From: Flavobacterium piscinae
Lineage (GTDB): Bacteria > Bacteroidota > Bacteroidia > Flavobacteriales > Flavobacteriaceae
Direction: 5' to 3'
Assembly: GCF_004122145.1 (NCBI RefSeq)
Contig: NZ_SBKQ01000014.1
Coordinates: 21,322-85,321, forward strand
Length of the DNA: 64,000 nucleotides
In this document: positions 26,615-35,609 of the stretch, in pieces
Numbering within the stretch: the first letter of the stretch is position 1
Layout of the letters: each line of letters starts with the position of its first letter
Notes under the pieces: model-generated
Seen by the model: the letters and a program-made list of their open reading frames with translations, nothing else
Databases searched by the model: none
Told to the model about the DNA's origin: nothing
Program-made: the position numbers and the translations under genes

Positions 26615-26904
26615 TATCTTCTAAATATGGATAAATCGAAATCGATAACAAATAAAAATAATAACACTAATACTAAAACGATGGCGATAAGTCGGAAATT
26701 TATCTCTCTGTTTCCGCGATGACGGCTTTCACTTCGTGCCTCATTCCAATGTGAACGATAGTCGTTGTAATTGACCGTATCGCGATTTTTATGAAACTTT
26801 GAATCAAAATCATACAGATTACCCTGCTCCTTTCCTTCATAATAGCGAGGAGTATAATTAAAACTTTTGTTTTTAGGCAACTTGAATAACGATCTTTTGA
26901 GCAT
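26614..26904 (-). CDS. Small single-pass membrane protein, conserved before mutL
   Basis: 96 residues. The N-terminal 65 residues are hydrophilic and rich in Arg, Tyr and Asn (LPKNKSFNYTPRYYEGKE). One hydrophobic helix (about 72-89) precedes the C-terminus. I do not recognise a domain. The stop codon TAA overlaps the mutL ATG by one base, so the two are translationally coupled. It has its own -7 element. Confidence 0.75.
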   Translation of the reverse strand: MLKRSLFKLPKNKSFNYTPRYYEGKEQGNLYDFDSKFHKNRDTVNYNDYRSHWNEARSESRHRGNREINFRLIAIVLVLVLLFLFVIDFDLSIFRR

Positions 26905-26921
26905 GTTTCAGTATTATCATT

Positions 26922-26929
26922 CAAAGTTA
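26922..26929 (-). promoter_or_regulatory. -7 promoter element of the mutL operon
   Basis: The minus strand reads TAACTTTG, an exact -7 match, 17 bases before the start of the small membrane-protein gene. Confidence 0.5.
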
Positions 26930-27038
26930 ATGAATTCTAAAAAGACTAGAAAATATAACCGTGTGAAAGTTTTGTTAGTTTTTAGCTAAAAAACAAAATA
27001 AAACGAAGTTAGTTACAAATTATAATGGTATACCGGAT

Positions 27039-27518
27039 TTAATAAGCGGTCATTTTAATCGCCGCTACAGCAGCTTCTACGCCTTTATTACCATGCTTTC
27101 CGCCACTTCTGTCAAGAGATTGTTGCATATTATTATCGGTGAGTACACAAAAAATAACAGGTATTTTTCCTAATATATTCAAATCTTTGATGCCGTGTGT
27201 GACGCCTTCACATACAAAATCAAAATGTTTGGTTTCACCTTGAATCACACTTCCTATGGCAATAATTCCGGCTAAATTTGGAAATTTATCCATCATTTTT
27301 TTACAACCGTAAATCAATTCGAAACTACCGGGCACATTCCATCGAATGATGTTTTCAGGACTCACCTTGCAATCCAAAAGTGTATCTAATGCTCCTTGAA
27401 AAAGACCTTCTGTTATGGTTTCATTCCACTCTGAAACAACAATCCCAAACGAAAGTTGACTAACGTTTGGGAGTGTATTTTTATCGTATTGTGATAAATT
27501 TTTATTTTCGGTTGCCAT
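27039..27518 (-). CDS. ribH: 6,7-dimethyl-8-ribityllumazine synthase
   Basis: 159 residues. The family motifs are all there: VSEWNE near 29 (ring stacking), the GSFEL segment near 65, AIGSVIQGETKHFDFVCEGV near 91-110 with the His that acts in catalysis, and CVLTDNN near 123. It condenses the ribityl-uracil and butanone phosphate precursors in riboflavin synthesis. It is the second gene after the YfgM-like gene, with a gap of two bases. Confidence 0.96.
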   Translation of the reverse strand: MATENKNLSQYDKNTLPNVSQLSFGIVVSEWNETITEGLFQGALDTLLDCKVSPENIIRWNVPGSFELIYGCKKMMDKFPNLAGIIAIGSVIQGETKHFDFVCEGVTHGIKDLNILGKIPVIFCVLTDNNMQQSLDRSGGKHGNKGVEAAVAAIKMTAY

Positions 27519-27520
27519 AT

Positions 27521-28300
27521 TTATTGAGCCATTCCGATTAAACCATCGATGTTTCTGGCTTCTGGAGCCGATTGATATTTTTCTTTAATTTCTGTAAAAT
27601 AGTTCAATGCATCCGCTTTTTGTCCTAAAGTATAGGCCGTTTGACCGGCTTTCAATAAAAATCGAGGAGTCGTTAGATCGTTTTCATTCATTTCAGCTGC
27701 TTTTACGTAATAATCCAACGCTTCTTTCAATTGATTTTTTTGAGCAAAAGCATCACCTATAGCTCCTTTGGCCAAAGTGCTTAAAATCATATCATTCGAA
27801 GAAAATTTGTCTAAATAAGTAATTGCTTCCGTATTTTTTCCGGTATTTAAATAAGCAATTCCGGCATAGTAATTCGCTAGATTTCCGGCATCAGTTCCAG
27901 AATATTCCTCTGCGATTTTAATAAAACCGTATTTTCCTTCTGCTCCGTTTAATGCCAAATTAAATAAACTATCTTGACCGGTTGTGGCGTCAATTGCTTT
28001 TTGAAAATTTTGTTGAGCCACAAACATTTCATCTGCTGCTTCTAATTGTTTTGGTTCAACAACAAATTTTTGATACAAAAGGAAACCAACTGTAACCAAA
28101 GCGATAGCTCCAACGATACCAAAAATATACTTTTGATTTCTCACTACCCACTCCTCTGCTTTAGAAGCTCCAACGTCTAACGTATTGAAAACTTCTGCCG
28201 TAGTACTGTCTTGAACATCAATATCTACATTCTCTTCAATATCATCTACTACTTCTTTTGGTTTAGGTGCTTTAAAGCCTCTTTTATTGTATGTTGCCAT
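27521..28300 (-). CDS. YfgM-like TPR protein with one membrane helix
   Basis: 259 residues. An acidic cytoplasmic N-terminus is followed by one membrane helix (about 58-77) and a C-terminal TPR array (several ALDYYVKAAEMNEND-like helices). This is the layout of YfgM, which in E. coli is an ancillary partner of SecYEG and PpiD; a role with the translocon is inferred. It heads an operon with ribH and is divergent from recF. Confidence 0.82.
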   Translation of the reverse strand: MATYNKRGFKAPKPKEVVDDIEENVDIDVQDSTTAEVFNTLDVGASKAEEWVVRNQKYIFGIVGAIALVTVGFLLYQKFVVEPKQLEAADEMFVAQQNFQKAIDATTGQDSLFNLALNGAEGKYGFIKIAEEYSGTDAGNLANYYAGIAYLNTGKNTEAITYLDKFSSNDMILSTLAKGAIGDAFAQKNQLKEALDYYVKAAEMNENDLTTPRFLLKAGQTAYTLGQKADALNYFTEIKEKYQSAPEARNIDGLIGMAQ

Positions 28301-28426
28301 TTATATTTAATTTAATGAGCCGCAAAAATAAAATTTTTATTCATATTTAAAAGTCATTTTTTTGGATATTTTTGAATAATTTTTGTCACTTCACATTTAA
28401 ACCGCATTAATTCCTTTAAAACAGTT

Positions 28427-28434
28427 TATTTTTG
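28427..28434 (+). promoter_or_regulatory. -7 promoter element of recF
   Basis: TATTTTTG matches the -7 consensus and lies 45 nt before the recF TTG start. No convincing -33 box is seen. Confidence 0.45.
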
Positions 28435-28479
28435 CAGTGCTAAAATTATGATTTACGTTAACGTATAAACCTATTCACC

Positions 28480-29559
28480 TTGTTTTTAAAACACATTTCA
28501 CTTTTTAATTATAAAAATTTTTCTGAAACTCAATTTGAGTTCGACAGCAAAATCAATTGCTTTGTGGGAAAAAACGGCGTAGGAAAAACCAATGTATTGG
28601 ATGCAATCTACCATTTGGCTTATGGAAAAAGCTATTTTAACCCCACGGCAATACAAAATATCAAGCATGGGGAAGATTTTTTTGTAATTGACGGAGAATT
28701 TGAAAAAAACGAACGTAACGAACAAATTGTTTGCAGCGTAAAAAAAGGACTAAAAAAAGTATTAAAAAGAAACGGTAAAGTATATGACAAATTCTCGGAA
28801 CATCTCGGTTTTATTCCGCTAGTCATTATTTCTCCCGCCGACACGGATTTAATTATTGAAGGAAGTGAAACCCGCCGAAAATTCATGGATAGCGTAATTT
28901 CACAATTGAATTCGGTTTATTTAAACCAATTAATTCACTACCAAAAAATAATTGTTCAACGCAATGCTTTGTTAAAATATTTCGCTTTAAATCAGGTTTT
29001 TGAAAAAGATACTTTGCAAATTTACAACGAACAATTAAACGAGTTGGGTCAGTCGATATTTGAAAAAAGAAAAGAATTCATAATAGAATTTCTGCCCATT
29101 TTCAACAAACATCATCAAACGATTACCAATTCGGCTGAAGAAGTTCAATTGGTTTATGAAAGTCATCTTTTCGAAAAAAACCTACAAACACTTTTAGACG
29201 AAAATTTAGCAAAAGACAGGGCGTTGCAATACACGAGCGTTGGCATACACAAAGACGATTTGTCCTTTGAAATTTCGGGTCATCCAATTAAAAAATTTGG
29301 TTCGCAAGGCCAGCAAAAATCATTTTTAATTGCCTTGAAATTGGCTCAGTTTGAATTCCTAAAAAAACAAAGCGGTCAAAAACCTATTCTATTATTGGAT
29401 GATATTTTTGACAAACTAGACGAAACCAGGGTCGGAAAAATTGTAGAAATGGTGAACGAAGATGAATTCGGGCAATTATTTATTTCAGATACACATCCGG
29501 AACGAACTGAGAAAATTGTAAAATCAACCCATCAGAGTTATAAACTTTTTCATTTGTAA
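28480..29559 (+). CDS. recF: DNA replication and repair protein RecF, TTG start
   Basis: 359 residues from a TTG. No in-frame ATG fits, and the reading [19 protein letters not shown] matches RecF N-termini from its first residue. Walker A GKNGVGKT is at 30-37, the ABC signature GSQGQQKS near 272, and Walker [13 protein letters not shown] near 307. It binds single-strand gaps with RecO and RecR to load RecA. The next genes on the same strand (DUF2461, murB) are unrelated in function. Confidence 0.95.
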   Translation: MFLKHISLFNYKNFSETQFEFDSKINCFVGKNGVGKTNVLDAIYHLAYGKSYFNPTAIQNIKHGEDFFVIDGEFEKNERNEQIVCSVKKGLKKVLKRNGKVYDKFSEHLGFIPLVIISPADTDLIIEGSETRRKFMDSVISQLNSVYLNQLIHYQKIIVQRNALLKYFALNQVFEKDTLQIYNEQLNELGQSIFEKRKEFIIEFLPIFNKHHQTITNSAEEVQLVYESHLFEKNLQTLLDENLAKDRALQYTSVGIHKDDLSFEISGHPIKKFGSQGQQKSFLIALKLAQFEFLKKQSGQKPILLLDDIFDKLDETRVGKIVEMVNEDEFGQLFISDTHPERTEKIVKSTHQSYKLFHL

Positions 29560-29618
29560 ATTAATATCTTTACCAAACTATTGTAAAAGATAAAAACCTT
29601 TACCCAAACAGAGCTAAA

Positions 29619-30293
29619 ATGGCACGAAAAGAAGCACTCCAATTTATAGAAGATTTAAAAAACAATAATAACAAAGAATGGTTTCACGAAAATAAGAAGC
29701 GATACGAACTTTTTAAAAAAGAATACCAAAACATCATTGCTGAAATTCTACAGGAAATGAAACCTTTAGACCCATCATTAGCCAATTTAGAGATAAAAAA
29801 CTGCACCTTCAGAATCAATCGAGACATTCGTTTCTCTAAAGATAAATCGCCATATAAAAGTAATATGGGCATCTGGCTTTCAACCAATAAAAATATTAAA
29901 AATTCTCCCGGATACTATATTCATTACGAAAAAGGAAGCAGTTTTATTGCCGGTGGATTGTATTGTCCGGAAGCCGAAGAGTTGAAAAAAGTGCGGAAAG
30001 AAATTGCTTTTTTTTACGAAGATTTGGAAAAAACTACATCCAATGCCACTTTCAAAAAAGAATTTGGAGCTTTAGACCGTGATGAAACCAATATGCTGAA
30101 AAAAGCACCTAAAGATTACGATCCTAATCATCCCGCCATCGAATTCTTAAAATTGAAAAGCTATACCGCCACTCAAAAAATCGACGATGAGTTGTTTTCC
30201 GATAAAGATTTTGCTAAAAAAATCACGCAAAAACTCATTGTCTTAAAACCTTTAAATGAATTTTTAAACAGAGCTTTAGAAACAGTTGAATAA
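29619..30293 (+). CDS. DUF2461 domain-containing protein
   Basis: 224 residues. The opening ALQFIEDLKNNNNKEWFHENKKRY and the later FRINRDIRFSKDKSPYKSNMGIW and GSSFIAGGLYCPEAEEL are the hallmark of DUF2461 (TIGR02453). The function is unknown; it is probably cytoplasmic, as no signal peptide or membrane helix is seen. It lies ten bases before murB. Confidence 0.88.
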   Translation: MARKEALQFIEDLKNNNNKEWFHENKKRYELFKKEYQNIIAEILQEMKPLDPSLANLEIKNCTFRINRDIRFSKDKSPYKSNMGIWLSTNKNIKNSPGYYIHYEKGSSFIAGGLYCPEAEELKKVRKEIAFFYEDLEKTTSNATFKKEFGALDRDETNMLKKAPKDYDPNHPAIEFLKLKSYTATQKIDDELFSDKDFAKKITQKLIVLKPLNEFLNRALETVE

Positions 30294-30302
30294 CTTTCCG
30301 TC

Positions 30303-31316
30303 ATGCAAATCCACACCAATTTTTCGTTAAAAAATTATAATACTTTTGGTATTGAAGCCAAAGCTAAAGAATTTGTTTCTGTTCATTCCTCCGACGAATT
30401 AATTGAAATTCTGCAACAAAAACCAACTTCTAAAAAATTTATTTTAGGTGGCGGTAGCAACATGTTACTTACACAAGACATTGATGCTTTGGTTATTCAT
30501 TTGGATTTAAAAGGTAAAAAAATTATTGATGAAAACGACGATTTTGTTTGGGTTGAAAGTCAAGCCGGCGAAAACTGGCATGAATTTGTATTGTGGACCA
30601 TTGATCAAAATTTTGGTGGTTTAGAAAACCTTTCGCTCATACCCGGAAATGTAGGCACCACGCCTATTCAAAATATCGGTGCATATGGTGTAGAAATTAA
30701 AGATACCTTCGTTTTATGTGAAGCCATTCATATTGAAACGCAAGAATTGCTGGTGTTTACCAATGAAAAATGCAAATTCGGTTATCGAGAAAGTATTTTT
30801 AAAAATGAAATAAAAGACGAATTTGTTATTACTTCCGTTGTTTTTAAACTAACCAAACGCAACCATATACTCAACACTTCCTACGGAGCGATTGAAGCGG
30901 AATTGGAAAAACAACACATCAAAAACCCAAGTTTGAAAGACGTAAGTAACGCTGTCATCGCCATTAGACAAAGTAAACTCCCAAATCCTAAAGAACTAGG
31001 AAACAGTGGAAGTTTCTTCAAAAATCCGGTGATTTTGAAAAGTGATTTTGAAAAAATTCAACAAAAATTTCCCGACATTCCTCATTATGTTGTGTCGGAA
31101 ACCGAAGTGAAAGTCCCTGCCGGATGGCTCATTGAACAAGCCGGATTTAAAGGAAAACGATTTGGCGATGCCGGAATTCATAAACATCAAGCCTTGGTTT
31201 TAGTAAATTATGGTCATGCAACCGGTCAGGAAATTTTAGAAGTTTCCAAAACCATTCAAAAAACGATTTTAGATACCTACGGAATTGCAATTGAAGCAGA
31301 GGTGAATATTATTTAA
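30303..31316 (+). CDS. murB: UDP-N-acetylmuramate dehydrogenase (UDP-N-acetylenolpyruvoylglucosamine reductase)
   Basis: 337 residues. It is the type I MurB with the YNTFGIEAKA opening, GGGSNMLLT (about 49-57) for FAD, LSLIPGNVGTTPIQNIGAYG (about 112-131), YRESIFK near 160 and the GNSGSFFKNPV loop with the catalytic Ser near 235. It reduces enolpyruvyl-UDP-GlcNAc with NADPH in peptidoglycan synthesis. Confidence 0.97.
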   Translation: MQIHTNFSLKNYNTFGIEAKAKEFVSVHSSDELIEILQQKPTSKKFILGGGSNMLLTQDIDALVIHLDLKGKKIIDENDDFVWVESQAGENWHEFVLWTIDQNFGGLENLSLIPGNVGTTPIQNIGAYGVEIKDTFVLCEAIHIETQELLVFTNEKCKFGYRESIFKNEIKDEFVITSVVFKLTKRNHILNTSYGAIEAELEKQHIKNPSLKDVSNAVIAIRQSKLPNPKELGNSGSFFKNPVILKSDFEKIQQKFPDIPHYVVSETEVKVPAGWLIEQAGFKGKRFGDAGIHKHQALVLVNYGHATGQEILEVSKTIQKTILDTYGIAIEAEVNII

Positions 31317-31355
31317 AATTATCCAAATTCAAACTGTTAAACAAACTCTTTTTTG

Positions 31356-31363
31356 TACCTTTG
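31356..31363 (+). promoter_or_regulatory. -7 promoter element of the small membrane-protein gene
   Basis: TACCTTTG is an exact -7 match 26 nt before the ATG at 31390. The -33 region is not canonical. Confidence 0.5.
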
Positions 31364-31389
31364 CGGTAGAAAAAAAATTCAATTGTACA

Positions 31390-31593
31390 ATGAAATTGAT
31401 TCTCCTTAGCATCGGATTACTAGCCATTGCTTTCGCCGGAATAGCCATTAAAATTTGGGCAAAAAAAGACGGGAAATTTGCCGGAACGTGTGCGAGCCAA
31501 AGTCCGTTTTTAAATAAAGATGGTGAAAACTGCAGTTTTTGTGGCAAAACACCTGAACAAATGAAAGATTGTTCAGAACCCTCTCATTCTTAA
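31390..31593 (+). CDS. Small Cys-containing membrane-anchored protein
   Basis: 67 residues: one hydrophobic helix (about 3-22), then a short soluble tail with four cysteines (C34, C48, C51 and C60), including CSFC. The paired cysteines suggest metal binding or disulfides, but I recognise no domain. The gene has its own promoter element and lies 16 bases before the glycosyltransferase. Confidence 0.7.
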   Translation: MKLILLSIGLLAIAFAGIAIKIWAKKDGKFAGTCASQSPFLNKDGENCSFCGKTPEQMKDCSEPSHS

Positions 31594-31609
31594 AATTTAA
31601 AGATACATT

Positions 31610-32716
31610 ATGTTGGACATATTGTTTTATGTTTTGATTGGTGTAACGGTCATTCAGTTGCTGTATTATGTACTTGTTTTTGGAAAATTTTCGTTTTCAA
31701 AAGTTCAAAAAAGCAATCCAAAACGTATTCCTATTTCAGTAATTGTTTGTGCCAAAAATGAAGCTGAACAAGTCAAAAAATTTGTCCCCTTATTGGCTGA
31801 ACAAAATTATCCGGAATTTGAAATTGTGTTAATTGATGATTCGTCTTCCGATAATACTTTGGATCTTTTTGAAGAATTTGAAAAACAGTATTCCAACATC
31901 AAATTGGTGAAAGTACAAAACAACGAAGCTTTTTGGGGCAACAAAAAATTTGCATTAACTCTAGGAATTAAGGCCGCAAAAAACGATTATTTATTGTTTA
32001 CGGATGCCGATTGTTACCCTACTTCGAAAGAATGGATCAAAGAAATGAGTTCAAACTTTACACTCAAAAAAACAATTGTGCTTGGCTATGGTGCCTATGA
32101 AAAAATTCCCGGTTCATTTTTAAACAAACTTATACGTTTTGAAACGTTATTAACCGCTACACAATTTTTTGGATGGGCGAAAATTGGTAAACCGTATATG
32201 GGTGTAGGACGCAATTTGGCTTATAAAAGAGACGAATTCTTTCGTGTAAACGGATTTATTGATCACATGAAACTGCGTTCCGGTGATGATGATTTATTTG
32301 TGAATCAAGCATCAAATGCCGAAAATACAACTGTTTGTTTTTCTAAAGAAAGTTTCACCTATTCCATGCCCAAAACCAGCTTCAAAGAATGGTTTGATCA
32401 AAAAAGAAGGCATGTTTCAACAGCTACTTATTATAAGTTTTTTGATCGATTCCAATTGGCTTTATTTTTCTTTTCACAATTATCTTTTTTAATACTGGCA
32501 ATCATATTGTTAGCTTTTCAATACCAATGGATGATAGTATTGCCAATTGTTTTGTTTCGTTATTTATTTACTTGGACATCTTTAGGTTATGCAGCCAATA
32601 AATTAAACGAAAAAGACGTTATCTATTGGTTTCCAATTATGGAAATGGCGTTGATTTTTACACATTTGAATGTATTTTTTACCAATATTTTTTCAAAACC
32701 GGTACATTGGAAATAA
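31610..32716 (+). CDS. Membrane-associated family 2 glycosyltransferase
   Basis: 368 residues. One membrane helix leads into a GT-A domain: ISVIVCAKNEAEQ (about 43-55), LIDDSSSDNT near 76, and the metal-binding LFTDADC near 125. RSGDDDLFVNQ near 221 and KRRHVSTA near 266 correspond to the acceptor D and QxxRW-like elements. Two or three membrane helices follow. The sugar and the acceptor are unknown. The sigma-factor gene starts inside its last codons. Confidence 0.85.
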   Translation: MLDILFYVLIGVTVIQLLYYVLVFGKFSFSKVQKSNPKRIPISVIVCAKNEAEQVKKFVPLLAEQNYPEFEIVLIDDSSSDNTLDLFEEFEKQYSNIKLVKVQNNEAFWGNKKFALTLGIKAAKNDYLLFTDADCYPTSKEWIKEMSSNFTLKKTIVLGYGAYEKIPGSFLNKLIRFETLLTATQFFGWAKIGKPYMGVGRNLAYKRDEFFRVNGFIDHMKLRSGDDDLFVNQASNAENTTVCFSKESFTYSMPKTSFKEWFDQKRRHVSTATYYKFFDRFQLALFFFSQLSFLILAIILLAFQYQWMIVLPIVLFRYLFTWTSLGYAANKLNEKDVIYWFPIMEMALIFTHLNVFFTNIFSKPVHWK

Positions 32717-33255
32717 AAAAAATCATAGAAAAAGCCACGAATGGTGACCAAGTTGCCTTTACTTCCCTTTTGGATATGTATTGGAACGAAGTGTATGGTT
32801 TTATGCTCAAAAGAACAGAAAATGAAACGGATGCCGAAGATATTACCATAGAAACTTTTTCAAAAGCTTTTGATAAAATAGCCCATTACAATCCTGAATT
32901 TCAATTTAATACGTGGCTGATTGCAATCGCAAAAAACGTCCACATTGATATGCTTCGCAAAAAGAAAATTTCTCTTTTTGTCGATATGAATGATGAGGAA
33001 GATCATCAAGCGTATAATGTAGCAGATACCACGCCATCTGCCGAAGACAAATTGATTACAGAACAAAACTTATCTCGCCTGTTAGAATACATCAAGGAAT
33101 TAAAACCGCATTATCAGGAAGTTATTCAACTTCGCTACTTTCAAGAAATGAGTTACCAAGAAATTGCTGAACAATTAGATGAACCGCTCAGCAATGTTAA
33201 AGTAAAACTACTTCGGGCAAAAAAATTACTTGCTGAAATCATTCAACAACGATAA
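32707..33255 (+). CDS. RNA polymerase sigma factor, ECF-like, TTG start
   Basis: 182 residues from a TTG that overlaps the glycosyltransferase end by ten bases. The reading MEIKKIIEKATNGDQVAFTSLLD aligns with sigma N-termini, while the next upstream ATG would give a meaningless extension. Region 2 (DAEDITIETFSKAFDKIAHYN, near 41) and region 4 (YQEVIQLRYFQEMSYQEIAEQL) are clear. No anti-sigma gene is next to it, and the target promoters are unknown. Confidence 0.88.
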   Translation: MEIKKIIEKATNGDQVAFTSLLDMYWNEVYGFMLKRTENETDAEDITIETFSKAFDKIAHYNPEFQFNTWLIAIAKNVHIDMLRKKKISLFVDMNDEEDHQAYNVADTTPSAEDKLITEQNLSRLLEYIKELKPHYQEVIQLRYFQEMSYQEIAEQLDEPLSNVKVKLLRAKKLLAEIIQQR

Positions 33256-33266
33256 GACTATTTTGT

Positions 33267-33274
33267 TATTTTTG
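33267..33274 (+). promoter_or_regulatory. -7 promoter element of the MFS gene
   Basis: TATTTTTG is an exact match to TAnnTTTG, 20 nt before the ATG at 33295. Confidence 0.5.
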
Positions 33275-33294
33275 TTTTTCTCAACAAACAAAAA

Positions 33295-34539
33295 ATGACA
33301 ACTTTTACCCGAACTGAAAAACTCAAACACCTTTTAAGTCTTCCTGTTATTGTAGCTGCATTAGGCTATTTTGTGGATATTTATGATTTATTGCTTTTCG
33401 GAATTGTTCGAGTACCAAGTCTTATTGAATTAGGCATGAATGTTGACCAAGACGGAACAACAATACTAAATTTTCAGATGACCGGTTTATTGGTTGGCGG
33501 TATTCTTTGGGGAGTGCTAGGCGACAAAAAAGGAAGACTTTCTGTTTTATTTGGTTCCATTTTGGTGTATTCACTAGCCAATATTGCGTGTGGATTTTTA
33601 CCTCATTTTCCAATAGAAGACAAAGTCATGCTGTATGCTGTTTTACGCTTTATTGCCGGAGTAGGTTTAGCAGGTGAATTAGGAGCAGGCATCACCTTGG
33701 TTGCCGAAAGTTTACCGAAAGAACTTCGAGCAATTGGCACTTCCATTGTGGCAGGTTTTGGTCTGTTAGGAGCGGTAGTCGCTCAACTTACAGTTGAACT
33801 AGCCGGAAGTTGGACCATTGCCTATTTTATAGGTGGAGCCATGGGCTTAGCCCTTTTACTTCTTCGGATTGGTGTAGTGGAAAGTGGTATTTATAAAGAC
33901 ATTCAACATCAAAACCAGGTTTCCAAAGGGAATTTTATCTCTTTTTTCACCAATAAAAATAGATTTATTAAATACTTACGATGCATTGCCATTGGTTTAC
34001 CTACTTGGTTTTGTATTGGAATTTTAGCTGTTATGGCGAATCAATTTGCTGATGTGATGGGAATTGATTCCATCCAACCCGGAAAAGCTATCATGTGGGC
34101 CTACATTGGAATTTCTGCCGGAGATTTTGCCAGTGGATTTATTTCTCATGCTTTGCATTCACGAAAAAAAGCCATACTATATATGATGCTTTTCACCATT
34201 ATTGGTGTAGTACTCCTTTTGTTTAGTGGTCAAAAATCCGAAAACATGTATTATTTCTATTGCCGCTGGCTCGGATTAGGTACAGGATATTGGGCCATGT
34301 TTGTAACGGTTGCAGCAGAACAATTTGGTACAAATATTCGAAGTACAGCTACCACTACTGTTCCCAATATGGTGAGAGGATTATTACCGGTAATGCTCAT
34401 TGGATTTGATTTTTTTAAAGTGGATTACGGAGTGATTTGGTCCGCTGCAATCGTTGGAACAGTTGTTTTTGGACTGGGAATTTATGCCACATTAACCATT
34501 GCTGAAACGCACAATTCCGATTTAGATTTTATTGATTAA
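33295..34539 (+). CDS. MFS transporter
   Basis: 414 residues with about 12 hydrophobic helices. The loop between helices 2 and 3 reads GVLGDKKGRLSVLF (near 76), the conserved MFS signature, and RFIAGVGLAGELGAGITL (near 118) is the helix 4 motif. The layout resembles metabolite:H+ symporters of the sugar-phosphate or aromatic-acid groups, but the substrate cannot be told. It is a single gene with its own promoter element. Confidence 0.88.
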   Translation: MTTFTRTEKLKHLLSLPVIVAALGYFVDIYDLLLFGIVRVPSLIELGMNVDQDGTTILNFQMTGLLVGGILWGVLGDKKGRLSVLFGSILVYSLANIACGFLPHFPIEDKVMLYAVLRFIAGVGLAGELGAGITLVAESLPKELRAIGTSIVAGFGLLGAVVAQLTVELAGSWTIAYFIGGAMGLALLLLRIGVVESGIYKDIQHQNQVSKGNFISFFTNKNRFIKYLRCIAIGLPTWFCIGILAVMANQFADVMGIDSIQPGKAIMWAYIGISAGDFASGFISHALHSRKKAILYMMLFTIIGVVLLLFSGQKSENMYYFYCRWLGLGTGYWAMFVTVAAEQFGTNIRSTATTTVPNMVRGLLPVMLIGFDFFKVDYGVIWSAAIVGTVVFGLGIYATLTIAETHNSDLDFID

Positions 34540-34585
34540 GGTCACTTGATTCAACAAATAATAAAGAAATCCTAATTTTTGAGTT

Positions 34586-34618
34586 CTTGGGTTTCCATTT
34601 CGTTTTTTGTTATCTTTG
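34586..34618 (+). promoter_or_regulatory. Promoter of lipA
   Basis: CTTG (34586-34589) and TATCTTTG (34611-34618) are 21 nt apart. The ATG at 34637 is preceded by AAGGAT, an uncommon purine-rich ribosome-binding site in this window. Confidence 0.6.
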
Positions 34619-34636
34619 TACTTCAATAAAAAGGAT

Positions 34637-35509
34637 ATGAATACTGTTTTAGACCATGTACAACCACCGGTTGGAAAACCAAAATGGCTGAGAGTAAAAT
34701 TGCCAACGGGACAAAAATATACCGAACTCAGAGGATTGGTGGATAAATATAAATTGAACACCATTTGCACCTCCGGAAGTTGTCCGAATATGGGAGAATG
34801 TTGGGGAGAAGGCACGGCAACCTTTATGATTCTCGGAAACATTTGTACGCGTTCGTGTGGATTTTGTGGAGTAAAAACAGGTCGTCCGGAAACAGTAGAT
34901 TGGGACGAACCTGAAAAAGTGGCTCGCTCCATTAAAATCATGAACATCAAACATGCGGTTGTGACTAGTGTGGATCGTGATGACTTAAAAGATATGGGGT
35001 CAATCATTTGGTATGAAACCATTCTAGCCATCCGAAGAATGAATCCAAATACTACCCTAGAAACATTGATACCTGATTTTCAAGGAGTAGAAAGAAATAT
35101 TGACCGAATTATAGAAGCCAACCCGGAAGTGGTTTCACACAATATGGAAACCGTTCGCAGATTGACACGTGAAGTACGAATTCAAGCAAAATATGACCGA
35201 AGTTTAGAAGTTTTACGCTACTTAAAAGAAAAAGGAATCCGAAGAACCAAATCAGGAATTATGTTAGGTTTAGGCGAAACAGAGGAAGAAGTGATTGAAA
35301 CCATGAAAGACCTTCGTTCTGTCAATGTTGATATTGTGACAATTGGACAATACCTTCAACCCAGTAAAAAACATCTACCCGTAAAAGAATTCATCACACC
35401 GGAACAATTCAAAAAATACGAAGAAATCGGGAAAGAATTAGGTTTCCGCCATGTGGAAAGTGGAGCTTTGGTAAGATCTTCTTATCATGCTCAGAAACAT
35501 ATACTTTAA
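34637..35509 (+). CDS. lipA: Lipoyl synthase
   Basis: 290 residues from the ATG after AAGGAT; an in-frame start ten codons upstream lies within the promoter. It binds two Fe-S clusters: the auxiliary CX4CX5C (Cys44, 49, 55) and the radical-SAM CX3CX2C (Cys70, 74, 77 in CTRSCGFC). The C-terminal RSSY, near 280, holds the serine that ligates the auxiliary cluster. It inserts sulfur into octanoyl groups on lipoyl domains. Confidence 0.97.
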   Translation: MNTVLDHVQPPVGKPKWLRVKLPTGQKYTELRGLVDKYKLNTICTSGSCPNMGECWGEGTATFMILGNICTRSCGFCGVKTGRPETVDWDEPEKVARSIKIMNIKHAVVTSVDRDDLKDMGSIIWYETILAIRRMNPNTTLETLIPDFQGVERNIDRIIEANPEVVSHNMETVRRLTREVRIQAKYDRSLEVLRYLKEKGIRRTKSGIMLGLGETEEEVIETMKDLRSVNVDIVTIGQYLQPSKKHLPVKEFITPEQFKKYEEIGKELGFRHVESGALVRSSYHAQKHIL

Positions 35510-35517
35510 TAAATTTG

Positions 35518-35601
35518 TTTCAGGTTTCAGGTTTCAAGTTAATTCCCGAAAACCTGAAACCTGAAACCTGAAACCTGAAACCTGAAACCTGAAACCTGAA
35601 A
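35518..35601 (+). repeat. CCTGAAA heptamer array with inverted copies (hairpin-forming)
   Basis: Seven perfect tandem CCTGAAA units fill 35553-35601, and two reverse-complement units (TTTCAGG) fill 35518-35531. The two sets can pair around the loop at 35538-35550. The array ends eight bases before the gap TTG start codon. Confidence 0.95.
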
Positions 35602-35609
35602 CTTCAATC

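Noticed and set aside
34522..35031. A 169-residue minus-strand open frame across lipA
   Set aside because: It is antisense to a complete radical-SAM gene and includes its promoter; no family match.
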